Positions 1-7,229 of a stretch of DNA of 11,728 nucleotides are shown here, one piece after another (position 1 is the first letter of the stretch; each line of letters opens with the position of its first letter). The position numbers and the translations under genes are program-made. The notes beneath the pieces were generated by a model. The model had not been told where the DNA came from and did no database searches. It saw only the letters and a program-made list of their open reading frames with translations. The stretch comes from Firmicutes bacterium CAG:145 (GTDB lineage: Bacteria > Bacillota > Clostridia > Peptostreptococcales > Anaerovoracaceae): the NCBI GenBank assembly GCA_000435715.1, contig FR882601.1:1-11728 (forward strand), written 5' to 3'.

Positions 1-39
1 TTGCCCCACGATGTTTTCTTATCGGGAGACGCCTTTCTC

Positions 40-68
40 TTGATCTTTTTTTGTTTAAATGTTAACAT
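40..68 (+). promoter_or_regulatory. Possible promoter of the rarD operon
   Basis: A -35-like TTGATC at 40-45 and a -10-like TAACAT at 63-68 are separated by 17 bp, 33 bp before the rarD start. The spacer holds a T-run (46-52), which could instead be the tail of a terminator from an upstream gene outside the window. Both hexamers differ from consensus, so this is only a plausible assignment. Confidence 0.35.
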
Positions 69-100
69 AGCTTTTATCACTTCTAAAGAAGGAGAATCAG

Positions 101-1042
101 ATGAAGTACAATATGTCAGATAAAAAATTAAACCAGGGTAAGTCGTACAGGCAGGGTATATTCTCATCTTTGATGTGCAATATATGGTGGGGGCTGATGC
201 CTGTATACTGGCAGGCCCTCCGTCCTATAGGTTCGTGGGTGATAATCTTTTACAGGATCGTTTTGGTGGCGGCAGTATGTCTTATAGCTGCTGGGGCAGT
301 CTATGATAAAAAGACTGTATTTGCGCCTCTCAAAGATAAGAAGACGGTAATCAGATATGTGCTGGCAGGTATACTCATCACCGCCAACTGGTCCATATAC
401 ATATGGGCAGTGAATGAAGATATGGTGATCCAGACCTGCATAGGATATTACATAGAACCGCTGGCTATCTGTCTGCTGGGAATCGTACTGTTCAAAGAAA
501 GGATGAGCAGATATAAAGTTGTGGCTTTTGGCATGGCTGCCCTGGGCGTAGCCGCAGTCATAATTTATTTCGGAGAAGTTCCTCTCGTAGCCCTCAGCCT
601 GGCGGCTACATTTTCTATATATGCGGCTATAAAGAAAAACTTTGGGATGCCGCCTTTATTATCGCTGCTGTACGAGACCATCTTTCTTCTGCCGGCAGGA
701 CTTGCCGCAGTCATATACCTGGAAGTGACAGGGCAGGGAGCTATAGCTGCAGTATGGGGAGATGAGAGCTATAAATATGCTTTCCTCATGTTCTGCGGCC
801 TGTTTACGGCGATTCCTCTAATACTCTTTGCAGACGCTGCCAATAAGCTCAATCTTTTTACTGTAGGTCTTTTTAACTATATTTCACCTACGATTTCGCT
901 GATCATAGGAATATATATGTTTAAAGAACCTTTTGAACCGATTCAGCTCATCGCTTTTGCGATCATCTGGATAGGCCTTGTATTTTTCAGCTACGGAGAA
1001 TATACTGAAGTCAGAAGAGATAAGGAGCGTCCGGCCTCATGA
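101..1042 (+). CDS. rarD: RarD-type EamA family transporter
   Basis: Integral membrane protein of 313 residues, close to the roughly 300 usual for RarD. RarD belongs to the drug/metabolite transporter (EamA) superfamily; the name comes from a chloramphenicol-sensitivity phenotype and the physiological substrate is unclear. The N-terminal region contains the recognisable RarD pattern NIWWGLMPVYWQAL (residues 27-40) followed by about ten hydrophobic segments. Glu-Pro-Leu (EPLA, about residue 118) and a C-terminal NYISPT segment also fit the family. The start is supported by AAGGAG at 89-94 with 6 nt spacing; a second ATG four codons later is possible but has no better site. It is the first gene of an operon: its stop overlaps the next start by four bases (ATGA). 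Family assignment is confident, substrate is not. Confidence 0.88.
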   Translation: MKYNMSDKKLNQGKSYRQGIFSSLMCNIWWGLMPVYWQALRPIGSWVIIFYRIVLVAAVCLIAAGAVYDKKTVFAPLKDKKTVIRYVLAGILITANWSIYIWAVNEDMVIQTCIGYYIEPLAICLLGIVLFKERMSRYKVVAFGMAALGVAAVIIYFGEVPLVALSLAATFSIYAAIKKNFGMPPLLSLLYETIFLLPAGLAAVIYLEVTGQGAIAAVWGDESYKYAFLMFCGLFTAIPLILFADAANKLNLFTVGLFNYISPTISLIIGIYMFKEPFEPIQLIAFAIIWIGLVFFSYGEYTEVRRDKERPAS

Positions 1043-3030
1043 AGAAAAAAGGGACATGCGGCAAAAAAGACGTGAAGAGCCCGGGACTGAGTGGACTTAA
1101 CGTAGCCGTAATGTACATAGGAGCTATAATGGGGGCAGGTTTTGCCTCCGGGAGAGAAACATGGCAGTTCTTCGGCGTGTTCGGAGGATACGGCAGAGCA
1201 GGAATCCTTATATTTGCCGCCATATTTATGGCCGTCGGATTCATGGTCAGCTATAATGCGTCAAGACTCGGTACTCATGATATGGGCTGTGTAATAGTTC
1301 CGGGGAGCAGCAAAAGATTAAAAGACCTGACAGGCTATTTTATGGCAATCACTCTGGCCGTAGTCATGGTAGCTATGTCGGCCGCTGCGGGAGCCCTGAT
1401 ACATCAGTATTTCGGAGATGATTACTGGGTAGGAGGAGCGTTGATGACGGTTCTGGTGATAGCAACCGTCTTAGGAGATTTTCAACGTATATCTAAAGTG
1501 TTCAGATATATAATGCCTGTATTATGCGTCCTGATGACGGCAACATGCGTCATCGTCATAATAGAGATTCCTGTAGAAGAATACTCGCCGGAAGATATAG
1601 AAGTTTCGCCGGCGGCGCCCAGCTGGTGGATATCGGCAATACTGTACACCGCCTACAATGTGATGGCAATGATAGCCGTAGTGGCGGCTGCTACTGTAAA
1701 TGCCAGAGACAAAAAAGCAGTGGCCTGGGGCGACTTTATGGGAGGTCTGTTTTTAGGTGTTTTAGCTATGCTCATACTGATCACCGTTCAAAGAGACGCC
1801 CATCTGTCTCAGCCGCTGGATATGCCGGTGCTGGGCTATGCTTCTAAAGCTTCCGAAGGACTGGGAGTCATGTATACTTTCGTATTGTTCTGCGCCATTT
1901 ATTCTACTGCAACCAGCAATTTTTACGGATTTACCACTAAACTCAAAGAAGGAAAAAATAAAAATAAGATAATAGCGACGGTGGGAGGAGCTTCTTTTAT
2001 TCTGGGACTGGTAGGATTTAAAAACGTAGTAAAATATGTTTCGCCTGTGATGGGATATGCAGGAATCGTAATGATAATACTGCTTACAGCAAATTGCATA
2101 AAATTGAGAAAAGAGGAAAAACAGATGAAAATGAAAAGAGAACCGTTTCCGAGTCCGCTTGTCAGAGTAACGGGAGGTCCGGGAGGAGAGGCTGTTCTCG
2201 TAATGGGGAGCGAAAAAACTGCTCTTCACGACTGCGGAATGGCGTGTTTTGAAAGGGAACTCATAGATAATATCGAAAGAGAGCTGAAAGGAAGGCCTTT
2301 AGACTTCGTGCTTATATCTCACTCTCATTATGATCACATAGGAGGACTGCCATATGTCATAGAACGCTGGCCTGAGGTCATAGTATGCGGTCCTGAAAAG
2401 GCCCGCCAGGTATTTGAACGTCCCGGTGCTGTCTCTATGATAGAGTCGATGGGAAAGACCGCTTCTCTTCATTATGGAAAGGATCCTAAGGAGGTGACCG
2501 TCAGGGGGCTGAGAGTGGATCGAGTTCTGAAAAATGGCGATATTATAGATATGGGCCCTGAGAAAATACTTGCCTTTGAAACTAAAGGACACACCGATTG
2601 CTCCATGTCTTATCTCCTTGAGCCTGAGGGTATATTGCTGGCCTCCGAGTCTACAGGAGTTATTTCGAAAGAAGGCGTGCTTAGAACTTCCATACTCAAG
2701 AGCTTTGACGACAGTCTCGAATCTGCCGCCTTTCTGAAACTGCTGCCTTTTAAATATATATTAGTACCTCATTACGGGATACTGTGCCGTGATTTTAACG
2801 ACAGGTATTTTGATATGTATAAAGAAGAGGCAGAAAAAGAAAGAGATATGATAGCAGGCTGCATTTCGAAAGGAATGGATCTCGAACAGATATTTGAGGA
2901 ACATAAGAAAGCCTGCTGGAGTAAAGAAAGAGAAGCGGAACAGCCTTACAGAGCTTACGAGATGAACACCAAGATAATCATAAAGAGAATGATGAAGGAA
3001 GCCGGCTTAAATACGGAGCCCGAAAAGTGA
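1039..3030 (+). CDS. YkvI-type membrane transporter fused to an MBL-fold metallo-hydrolase
   Basis: Single 663-residue reading frame with two apparently complete parts. Residues about 20-355 are a YkvI-family membrane protein (COG3949, LeuT-like fold): the hallmark GAIMGAGFASGRETWQFF lies at residues 28-45 and some ten hydrophobic segments follow. YkvI substrates are not established. Residues about 367-663 are a soluble metallo-beta-lactamase-fold hydrolase with the metal motif HSHYDH (His428, His430, Asp432, His433), His518 in GHTDCS and His578 in VPHYG; the position usually held by the bridging Asp reads ASEST (Glu537), which may be a conservative change. The junction is charged and basic (KLRKEEKQMKMKR), placing the hydrolase on the cytosolic side if fused. 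The start at 1039 overlaps rarD by 4 bases, with AAGGAG at 1022-1027. An internal ATG at 2125 with its own GAGG could give the hydrolase alone. Confidence 0.8.
   Translation: MKKKGTCGKKDVKSPGLSGLNVAVMYIGAIMGAGFASGRETWQFFGVFGGYGRAGILIFAAIFMAVGFMVSYNASRLGTHDMGCVIVPGSSKRLKDLTGYFMAITLAVVMVAMSAAAGALIHQYFGDDYWVGGALMTVLVIATVLGDFQRISKVFRYIMPVLCVLMTATCVIVIIEIPVEEYSPEDIEVSPAAPSWWISAILYTAYNVMAMIAVVAAATVNARDKKAVAWGDFMGGLFLGVLAMLILITVQRDAHLSQPLDMPVLGYASKASEGLGVMYTFVLFCAIYSTATSNFYGFTTKLKEGKNKNKIIATVGGASFILGLVGFKNVVKYVSPVMGYAGIVMIILLTANCIKLRKEEKQMKMKREPFPSPLVRVTGGPGGEAVLVMGSEKTALHDCGMACFERELIDNIERELKGRPLDFVLISHSHYDHIGGLPYVIERWPEVIVCGPEKARQVFERPGAVSMIESMGKTASLHYGKDPKEVTVRGLRVDRVLKNGDIIDMGPEKILAFETKGHTDCSMSYLLEPEGILLASESTGVISKEGVLRTSILKSFDDSLESAAFLKLLPFKYILVPHYGILCRDFNDRYFDMYKEEAEKERDMIAGCISKGMDLEQIFEEHKKACWSKEREAEQPYRAYEMNTKIIIKRMMKEAGLNTEPEK
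2113..2127 (+). promoter_or_regulatory. Possible internal ribosome binding site and start for the MBL domain
   Basis: GAGG at 2113-2116 lies 8 nt before an in-frame ATG at 2125 (residue 363 of the fusion), exactly where the YkvI part ends and the hydrolase part begins. Initiation here would give a separate soluble hydrolase of about 301 residues. This is consistent with an ancestral pair of genes whose stop codon was lost, but a purine-rich run can arise by chance in a Lys/Glu-rich linker. Confidence 0.4.
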
Positions 3031-3044
3031 ATGAGGTGAAATAT

Positions 3045-4058
3045 ATGAAAGATACAAGCTCTCTGATGACAGAAAAAGAAATTCAGCAATTAGAGTCCTT
3101 TATGGATAAAAGCAGCGGATATTTTTATAAAATGCTGTCGTATCTTTATGAATTCATGGAAACCGGTATTAAAGAGGGGAGGTTTACCGAGGATCAGATT
3201 TCAGAGGATCTGCAGGTAGCGCTTTGGTATGCCTATGCGTGTCTCAATACAGATGAATATGAATATTACTACAGAGCGTCGGTCTGGATGCCTGCGTCTG
3301 AGAAGAACGCTATGGGGTGCGGAACATGGTACTATCGATACTCTATAGCATTGATGTACTGCGGCAGACTGGAGGAGGCTCTGGAGTATGCGGAAGCGGG
3401 AGCCAAAGAGGAGCCGGACTACCCTTGGATATGGCTTCAGGTGGCAAAGCTGCGCAGCCATTTTAAAGACAGAGAGGGTGCCCTTGCGGCGGCCGGGAGA
3501 GGGCTTGATCTTGAGCCCGGAGATTATGAGTTTCTAACTCTGATACAGGAGATAGAAAACGGGTATACGCTGGAACAGATGGAGTATCACTGGATAGATC
3601 CGGAATGTGACAGACTCTTGCAGTCCGGAGAAGATGATGAAAGAGAAAATAAACTTCGGGCTATATCCTGTATAAAGATAAATCCGGAAGGGATAAATAA
3701 TTTCGCCAGGCTGTTCAGACCAAAGGACGCCGATTGGTCGGAGAACGGTCCGTACTGCTGCTTTAATTATTCTGTTTTAGGACATGAAATGGAACTGGTC
3801 TTCAGGATGAATAAGGCCGGGCTTTCCAAGCTGGATCCCGTATGGCTGGGGATCCAGAAGGAGAGACTGGACGACGGCAGATGGCTTTACCATACTTTAG
3901 AAGAGGGCAGAGTGGGAACCCTCAATACTGCTGTTTTCGGGCTTGACCGCAGTGTGAGCCTGATATTTGAACTTCCTGAGACGGAAGAATATTTTCAGGT
4001 CTGGCTGCTGGAGGACGGCACCCCTGCTGAAATGTATGGCCGGACTAATTATCAATGA
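3045..4058 (+). CDS. TPR-repeat protein of unknown function
   Basis: Predicted soluble protein of 337 residues without signal peptide or membrane segment. The N-terminal third (about 1-90) is helical and acidic. Two tandem tetratricopeptide-like repeats are visible at about residues 94-127 and 128-161, each ending in the typical acidic/Pro turn (KEEPDYP, LDLEPGDY); TPRs usually mediate protein contacts. The C-terminal 130 residues, with a Cys pair at YCCFNY, look beta-rich and I do not recognise the domain. The start was set at ATG 3045 because GAGGTG at 3033-3038 sits 6 nt upstream; the frame also opens at a GTG at 3027, which overlaps the preceding stop and has no good site. It is 14 nt after the fusion gene, so probably co-transcribed. 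Its TGA directly abuts the metA stop on the other strand. Confidence 0.75.
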   Translation: MKDTSSLMTEKEIQQLESFMDKSSGYFYKMLSYLYEFMETGIKEGRFTEDQISEDLQVALWYAYACLNTDEYEYYYRASVWMPASEKNAMGCGTWYYRYSIALMYCGRLEEALEYAEAGAKEEPDYPWIWLQVAKLRSHFKDREGALAAAGRGLDLEPGDYEFLTLIQEIENGYTLEQMEYHWIDPECDRLLQSGEDDERENKLRAISCIKINPEGINNFARLFRPKDADWSENGPYCCFNYSVLGHEMELVFRMNKAGLSKLDPVWLGIQKERLDDGRWLYHTLEEGRVGTLNTAVFGLDRSVSLIFELPETEEYFQVWLLEDGTPAEMYGRTNYQ

Positions 4059-4982
4059 TCAGATTTTTTTAAGGGCTGCAAGATCAAAAGGAGTAGTCTG
4101 GTATACGAAGTAGTTGAGCCAGTTGGAATACAGGAGATTTGCGCAGGATCTCCAAGTGACGATGGGATCCTTGGTATCGTCGTCGCCCGGATAATAATTT
4201 TTAGGCACTTCGATATCAAGTCCGCTGTCTTTGTCCCGCAGATATTCTCCCTCCAGAGTGAGGGCGTCGTATTCTGAATGACCCATAATGAAAATTTGTT
4301 CTCCCGACCCTGTGGCGACGGCGTATATGCCGGCTTCCTCCGAAGAAGCCAATATGTCAAGCTGACTTACTTTTTCTATATCTTCTCTTAATACGGTAGT
4401 GTGCCGGGAGTGTGGGACATTAAACGTATCGTCAAAACCACGGAAGAGTATGCTGTTTTTTACTTCCATCTTGTGATGGAATACTCCGAACATCTTTTCC
4501 GGGAGACGGTATTTCGGTACGCCGTAATGATAATATAAGCCGGCCTGAGCTCCCCAGCAGATGTGGAAGGTGCTGTGCACATGGGTCTTGCTCCATTCCA
4601 TTATTTCGCAGAGTTCTTCCCAGTATTCCACTTCTTCGAAGGGAAGAAGTTCTACAGGAGCGCCGGTTATTATGAGACCGTCGAAGTTGCCGTCCTTTAC
4701 TTCATCGAAAGTCTTGTAAAAGGAGAGGAGATGCTCCGGAGGAGTGTTTTTTGACTTATGGGATTTAGTCATTATAAGTTCAAGTTCTACCTGCAGGGGC
4801 GTGTTGCCTATGAGGCGGGAGAGCTGTGTCTCCGTCTCTATTTTTTTTGGCATGAGGTTGAGAAGAAGGACTTTAAGAGGACGTATGTCCTGAGTTATAG
4901 CCCTCGTCTCGGTCATGACGAAGATGTTCTCGCCGGTAAGGGTTTTGGTTGCAGGCAGGTCGTTAGGTATCTTAATAGGCAT
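4059..4982 (-). CDS. metA: Homoserine O-acetyltransferase (MetA type, Glu111)
   Basis: Activates homoserine by acylation, the first committed step of methionine synthesis, in the cytosol. The 307-residue length matches MetA. Visible active-site residues are the nucleophile Cys142 (HICWGAQAG), His235 and Glu237 (GHSEYD). Residue 111, in TGAPVELLPFEEVEYW, is Glu rather than Gly; published work on Bacillus cereus and related MetA enzymes ties Glu111 to acetyl-CoA and Gly111 to succinyl-CoA use. I therefore call acetyltransferase rather than succinyltransferase. An AAAGGA element precedes the ATG. It is the last gene of the thiN-metY-metA operon, 39 bp after metY, whose enzyme uses the product O-acetylhomoserine. 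No S-box or T-box leader is visible in the operon, so control may act elsewhere. The 3' end meets the opposing TPR gene with no spacer. Confidence 0.93.
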   Translation of the reverse strand: MPIKIPNDLPATKTLTGENIFVMTETRAITQDIRPLKVLLLNLMPKKIETETQLSRLIGNTPLQVELELIMTKSHKSKNTPPEHLLSFYKTFDEVKDGNFDGLIITGAPVELLPFEEVEYWEELCEIMEWSKTHVHSTFHICWGAQAGLYYHYGVPKYRLPEKMFGVFHHKMEVKNSILFRGFDDTFNVPHSRHTTVLREDIEKVSQLDILASSEEAGIYAVATGSGEQIFIMGHSEYDALTLEGEYLRDKDSGLDIEVPKNYYPGDDDTKDPIVTWRSCANLLYSNWLNYFVYQTTPFDLAALKKI

Positions 4983-5021
4983 TTAAAGTATATCCTTTCT
5001 TTTACTGCTGATCAGTCTTTT

Positions 5022-6308
5022 CTATTTAAGCTTTTCAAGAGCCTGCGACACGTCAGAGATGAGATCACCGATATTTTCAAGACCTATGGAGATTCTGATG
5101 AGATCTGCAGGTACTCCGGCTGCAATCAACTGGCTGTCAGTCATCTGTCTGTGAGTAGAGCTGGCGGGGTGGAGGCAGCAAGTCCTGGAGTCGGCTACGT
5201 GAGTTTCTATGGAAGCCAATTTGAGATGACCCATAAATTCTTCTGCAGCAGAGCGGCCGCCTCTGATGCCGAAACTTATGACGCCGCAGGAACCTTTAGG
5301 AAGGTATTTCTTCGCCAGAGCGTTATACTTGTTGGAAGTCAAATCGGGATAGTTGACCCAGGCCACTTTATCGCTGCTTTCCAAAAATTCAGCCATCTTA
5401 AGAGCATTGGAACAGTGACGCTCCATGCGTACAGGCAGGCTCTCGAGTCCAAGGCTAAGCAAAAATGCGCTGTGAGGAGAAGGTGTTGAGCCGAAATCTC
5501 TCATAAGCTGTGCCACAGCTTTGGTGATAAAGGCTCCTTCGAGTCCGAAACGCTCCGTATAAGTCACTCCATGGTAGCTTTCGTCCGGAGTGCATAATCC
5601 GGGAAATCTGTCGGGATATTGGGTCCAGTCGAACTTTCCGCTGTCAACTATGCAGCCTCCGATGGTAGCCGCATGGCCTTCCATATATTTTGTAGTCGAA
5701 TGAGTGACTATATCGGCTCCCCATTCAAAAGGCCTGCAGTTTACAGGAGTAGCGAAGGTGTTATCTACGATGAGGGGAACACCGTGACTGTGAGCAGCCT
5801 TTGCGAATTTTTCTATGTCGAGGACAGTCAGGGCAGGGTTTGCTATAGTCTCGCCGAAGACTGCCTTGGTGTTTTCTCTGAAAGCCGAGTCAAGTTCTTC
5901 TTCTGTGCAATCGGGATTTACGAAAGTAAAGTCTATACCCATGCGCTTCATGGTAACTGAAAACAGATTAAAGGTCCCTCCGTATATGGTGGAGGAGGCT
6001 ACTATATGATCGCCGCAGGAGGCGATATTAAATATAGCGTAGAAATTGGCCGCCTGACCTGAAGAAGTCAGCATAGCCGCCGAACCGCCTTCCATGGCGG
6101 CTATTTTTTTCGCCACCATATCGCAGGTAGGATTGGCGAGCCTTGAATACATATATCCGTCAGATTCAAGATCGAAAAGTTTTCCCATGTCGGCGCTGGT
6201 GTCATACCTGTAAGTGGTGCTCTGTATGATGGGAAGCTGGCGGGGCTGTCCGTTTTTTGGCTCGTATCCGCCTTGTATACATATGGTTTCGATATTTTGC
6301 TTTTTCAT
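5022..6308 (-). CDS. metY: O-acetylhomoserine sulfhydrylase (PLP-dependent)
   Basis: Converts O-acetylhomoserine plus sulfide to homocysteine; a member of the Cys/Met metabolism PLP enzyme family (fold type I). Its 428 residues match the roughly 430 typical of MetY and exceed the 380-400 of cystathionine gamma-synthases. Motifs in order: YMYSRLANPTCDMVAKKIA (residues 52-70), the SSGQAA loop (82-87), VDNTFATP (181-188), and the Schiff-base lysine Lys207 in THSTTKYMEGH. The C-terminal HPASSTHRQM segment is typical of the family. The ribosome binding site AAAGGAG lies partly inside the end of the upstream thiN gene, only 12 bp away, so translation is likely coupled. Pairing with an acetyl-type MetA supports direct sulfhydrylation over transsulfuration. 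The alternative, methionine gamma-lyase, is less likely given length and neighbour. Confidence 0.93.
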   Translation of the reverse strand: MKKQNIETICIQGGYEPKNGQPRQLPIIQSTTYRYDTSADMGKLFDLESDGYMYSRLANPTCDMVAKKIAAMEGGSAAMLTSSGQAANFYAIFNIASCGDHIVASSTIYGGTFNLFSVTMKRMGIDFTFVNPDCTEEELDSAFRENTKAVFGETIANPALTVLDIEKFAKAAHSHGVPLIVDNTFATPVNCRPFEWGADIVTHSTTKYMEGHAATIGGCIVDSGKFDWTQYPDRFPGLCTPDESYHGVTYTERFGLEGAFITKAVAQLMRDFGSTPSPHSAFLLSLGLESLPVRMERHCSNALKMAEFLESSDKVAWVNYPDLTSNKYNALAKKYLPKGSCGVISFGIRGGRSAAEEFMGHLKLASIETHVADSRTCCLHPASSTHRQMTDSQLIAAGVPADLIRISIGLENIGDLISDVSQALEKLK

Positions 6309-6320
6309 TTTTTATCTCCT

Positions 6321-6959
6321 TTAATCGTATATTTCTTCGGTGCCGATGGGATATATTATCAGCAGAGTGCCTTTCTTTACGGAAACAAGGCTTTCGACGC
6401 CTGTGAATTCGTTGCTTACGCCTAGCGAAACCGTGTTGGGAAGCAGGGCGTTACTCAGATGGTATTTAAGGCCTTTTTCCGTGACTCCCACTGCTTCCTC
6501 GCCATGGGAAAAAACGGATATGAAGCCGGAACTTTCCGGTGAAAACTTTACAGTATCGTTGCATATGGCGGTTATGACAGAGTCTCTGCCGATGAGATAG
6601 CCTCTGCCGCCCCGTTTGGCGATACCGGCTATACACTGGATATTGGCCATGGTGTGGTCCATTCGTCCTCCCGTGCCGCCGTAGATGACAAATCGCTTGT
6701 ATCCGCGCCGCCAGCCCTCTTCGATAGCCGCTTCGGTATCTGTGTTGTCTTTGACAGCAGGCAGTTTTATTACTGAAGATCCTGAAGGTACTAGGCTCAG
6801 CGAGTCAAAATCTCCTATAATCAGGTCAGGCTTTATATTGAAGCCGCAAAGATAATCATATCCGCCGTCGGCGGCGATTACCATATCGCCGTAGTCAGGC
6901 TCGGAAGGTGCCGAATAATGCTCGCCTGCGGCGATTATGTAACAAGTGGCTCTCTTCAT
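6321..6959 (-). CDS. thiN: Thiamine pyrophosphokinase
   Basis: Transfers pyrophosphate from ATP to thiamine, giving thiamine diphosphate in the cytosol. The 212-residue length is typical of the bacterial TPK family. Signature motifs are all present: AADGGYDYL (29-37), DLIIGDFDS (45-53, metal and nucleotide binding), KDNTDTEAAI (70-79) and GGTGGRMDHTMAN (94-106). The C-terminal part carries the shorter thiamine-binding domain with YHLSNALLPNTVSLGVSNEF. GGAGG 4 nt before the ATG supports the start. It is the first gene of an operon with metY and metA, an association that is not an obvious pathway link. In many Firmicutes this gene follows rsgA and rpe; here it does not. The leader is only about 25 nt from the predicted promoter, too short for a TPP riboswitch. 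Confidence 0.93.
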   Translation of the reverse strand: MKRATCYIIAAGEHYSAPSEPDYGDMVIAADGGYDYLCGFNIKPDLIIGDFDSLSLVPSGSSVIKLPAVKDNTDTEAAIEEGWRRGYKRFVIYGGTGGRMDHTMANIQCIAGIAKRGGRGYLIGRDSVITAICNDTVKFSPESSGFISVFSHGEEAVGVTEKGLKYHLSNALLPNTVSLGVSNEFTGVESLVSVKKGTLLIIYPIGTEEIYD

Positions 6960-6990
6960 AAGTCCTCCGAGTTAAATTATTTAATACTAT

Positions 6991-7020
6991 ATTATAATAC
7001 CATTCGGGGCGGAAAGACAA
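6991..7020 (-). promoter_or_regulatory. Probable promoter of thiN-metY-metA
   Basis: On the minus strand a perfect TATAAT (plus-strand 6991-6996) lies 18 bp from TTGTCT (plus-strand 7015-7020). Transcription would start about 25 nt before thiN, leaving a very short leader. The -10 is consensus; the -35 differs at two positions. Confidence 0.6.
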
Positions 7021-7065
7021 TAAAAAAATGTAAGTGAGATTATTTGAATAGAGCTGAGTTCATAG

Positions 7066-7100
7066 TCATCTATGTCAATTTATGCCTGCCAAATAGATGA
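7066..7100. repeat. 8-bp inverted repeat in the divergent intergenic region
   Basis: The arm TCATCTAT at 7066-7073 is matched by its reverse complement ATAGATGA at 7093-7100, with 19 bp between. It sits between the divergent thiN and GntR promoters, upstream of both -35 boxes, so it could be a protein-binding site. It is short enough to be chance in an AT-rich spacer. Confidence 0.3.
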
Positions 7101-7122
7101 GTGAAGGGAAAACAGCGGACTA

Positions 7123-7151
7123 TTGACAAGGCCATAATGTGGTGGTATTAT
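7123..7151 (+). promoter_or_regulatory. Strong sigma-A-type promoter of the GntR gene
   Basis: Perfect TTGACA at 7123-7128, 17-bp spacer and TATTAT at 7146-7151. Predicted transcription start near 7158, about 70 nt before the TTG start codon. A motif shared with the downstream operon promoter follows 12 bp after the -10 box. Confidence 0.75.
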
Positions 7152-7163
7152 GCAAATGTGATA

Positions 7164-7176
7164 TGGGTGACCAAGT
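7164..7176 (+). promoter_or_regulatory. Putative GntR operator, copy 1
   Basis: TGGGTGACCAAGT, beginning 12 bp after the -10 box, contains the imperfect palindrome TGG-N4-CCA. A related element occurs at exactly the same distance from the -10 box of the operon promoter near 8080. Position over the early transcribed region fits repression by the adjacent FadR-type regulator, hence autoregulation. This is inference from shared sequence and position. Confidence 0.5.
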
Positions 7177-7229
7177 TTGAAATAATGAATGTTAAAAGAA
7201 AATAAAATTTAAGACGAGGGGGGATATCA

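Noticed and set aside
1762..2229. 155-residue minus-strand frame rich in Ser, Arg and Phe
   Set aside because: Typical reverse-frame translation of a membrane-protein gene; it spans the fusion seam but shows no recognisable domain.
4758..5489. 243-residue open frame on the plus strand
   Set aside because: It is antisense to metA and metY, both of which have complete catalytic motifs; composition is that of a shadow frame.
7061..7074. Small hairpin CATAG-TCAT-CTATG considered as a terminator or regulatory RNA
   Set aside because: A 5-bp stem without a following T-run, in an AT-rich spacer; easily chance.
7021..7229. Possible riboswitch upstream of the GntR gene or thiN
   Set aside because: Leaders predicted from the promoters are about 70 and 25 nt; I see no conserved riboswitch core.
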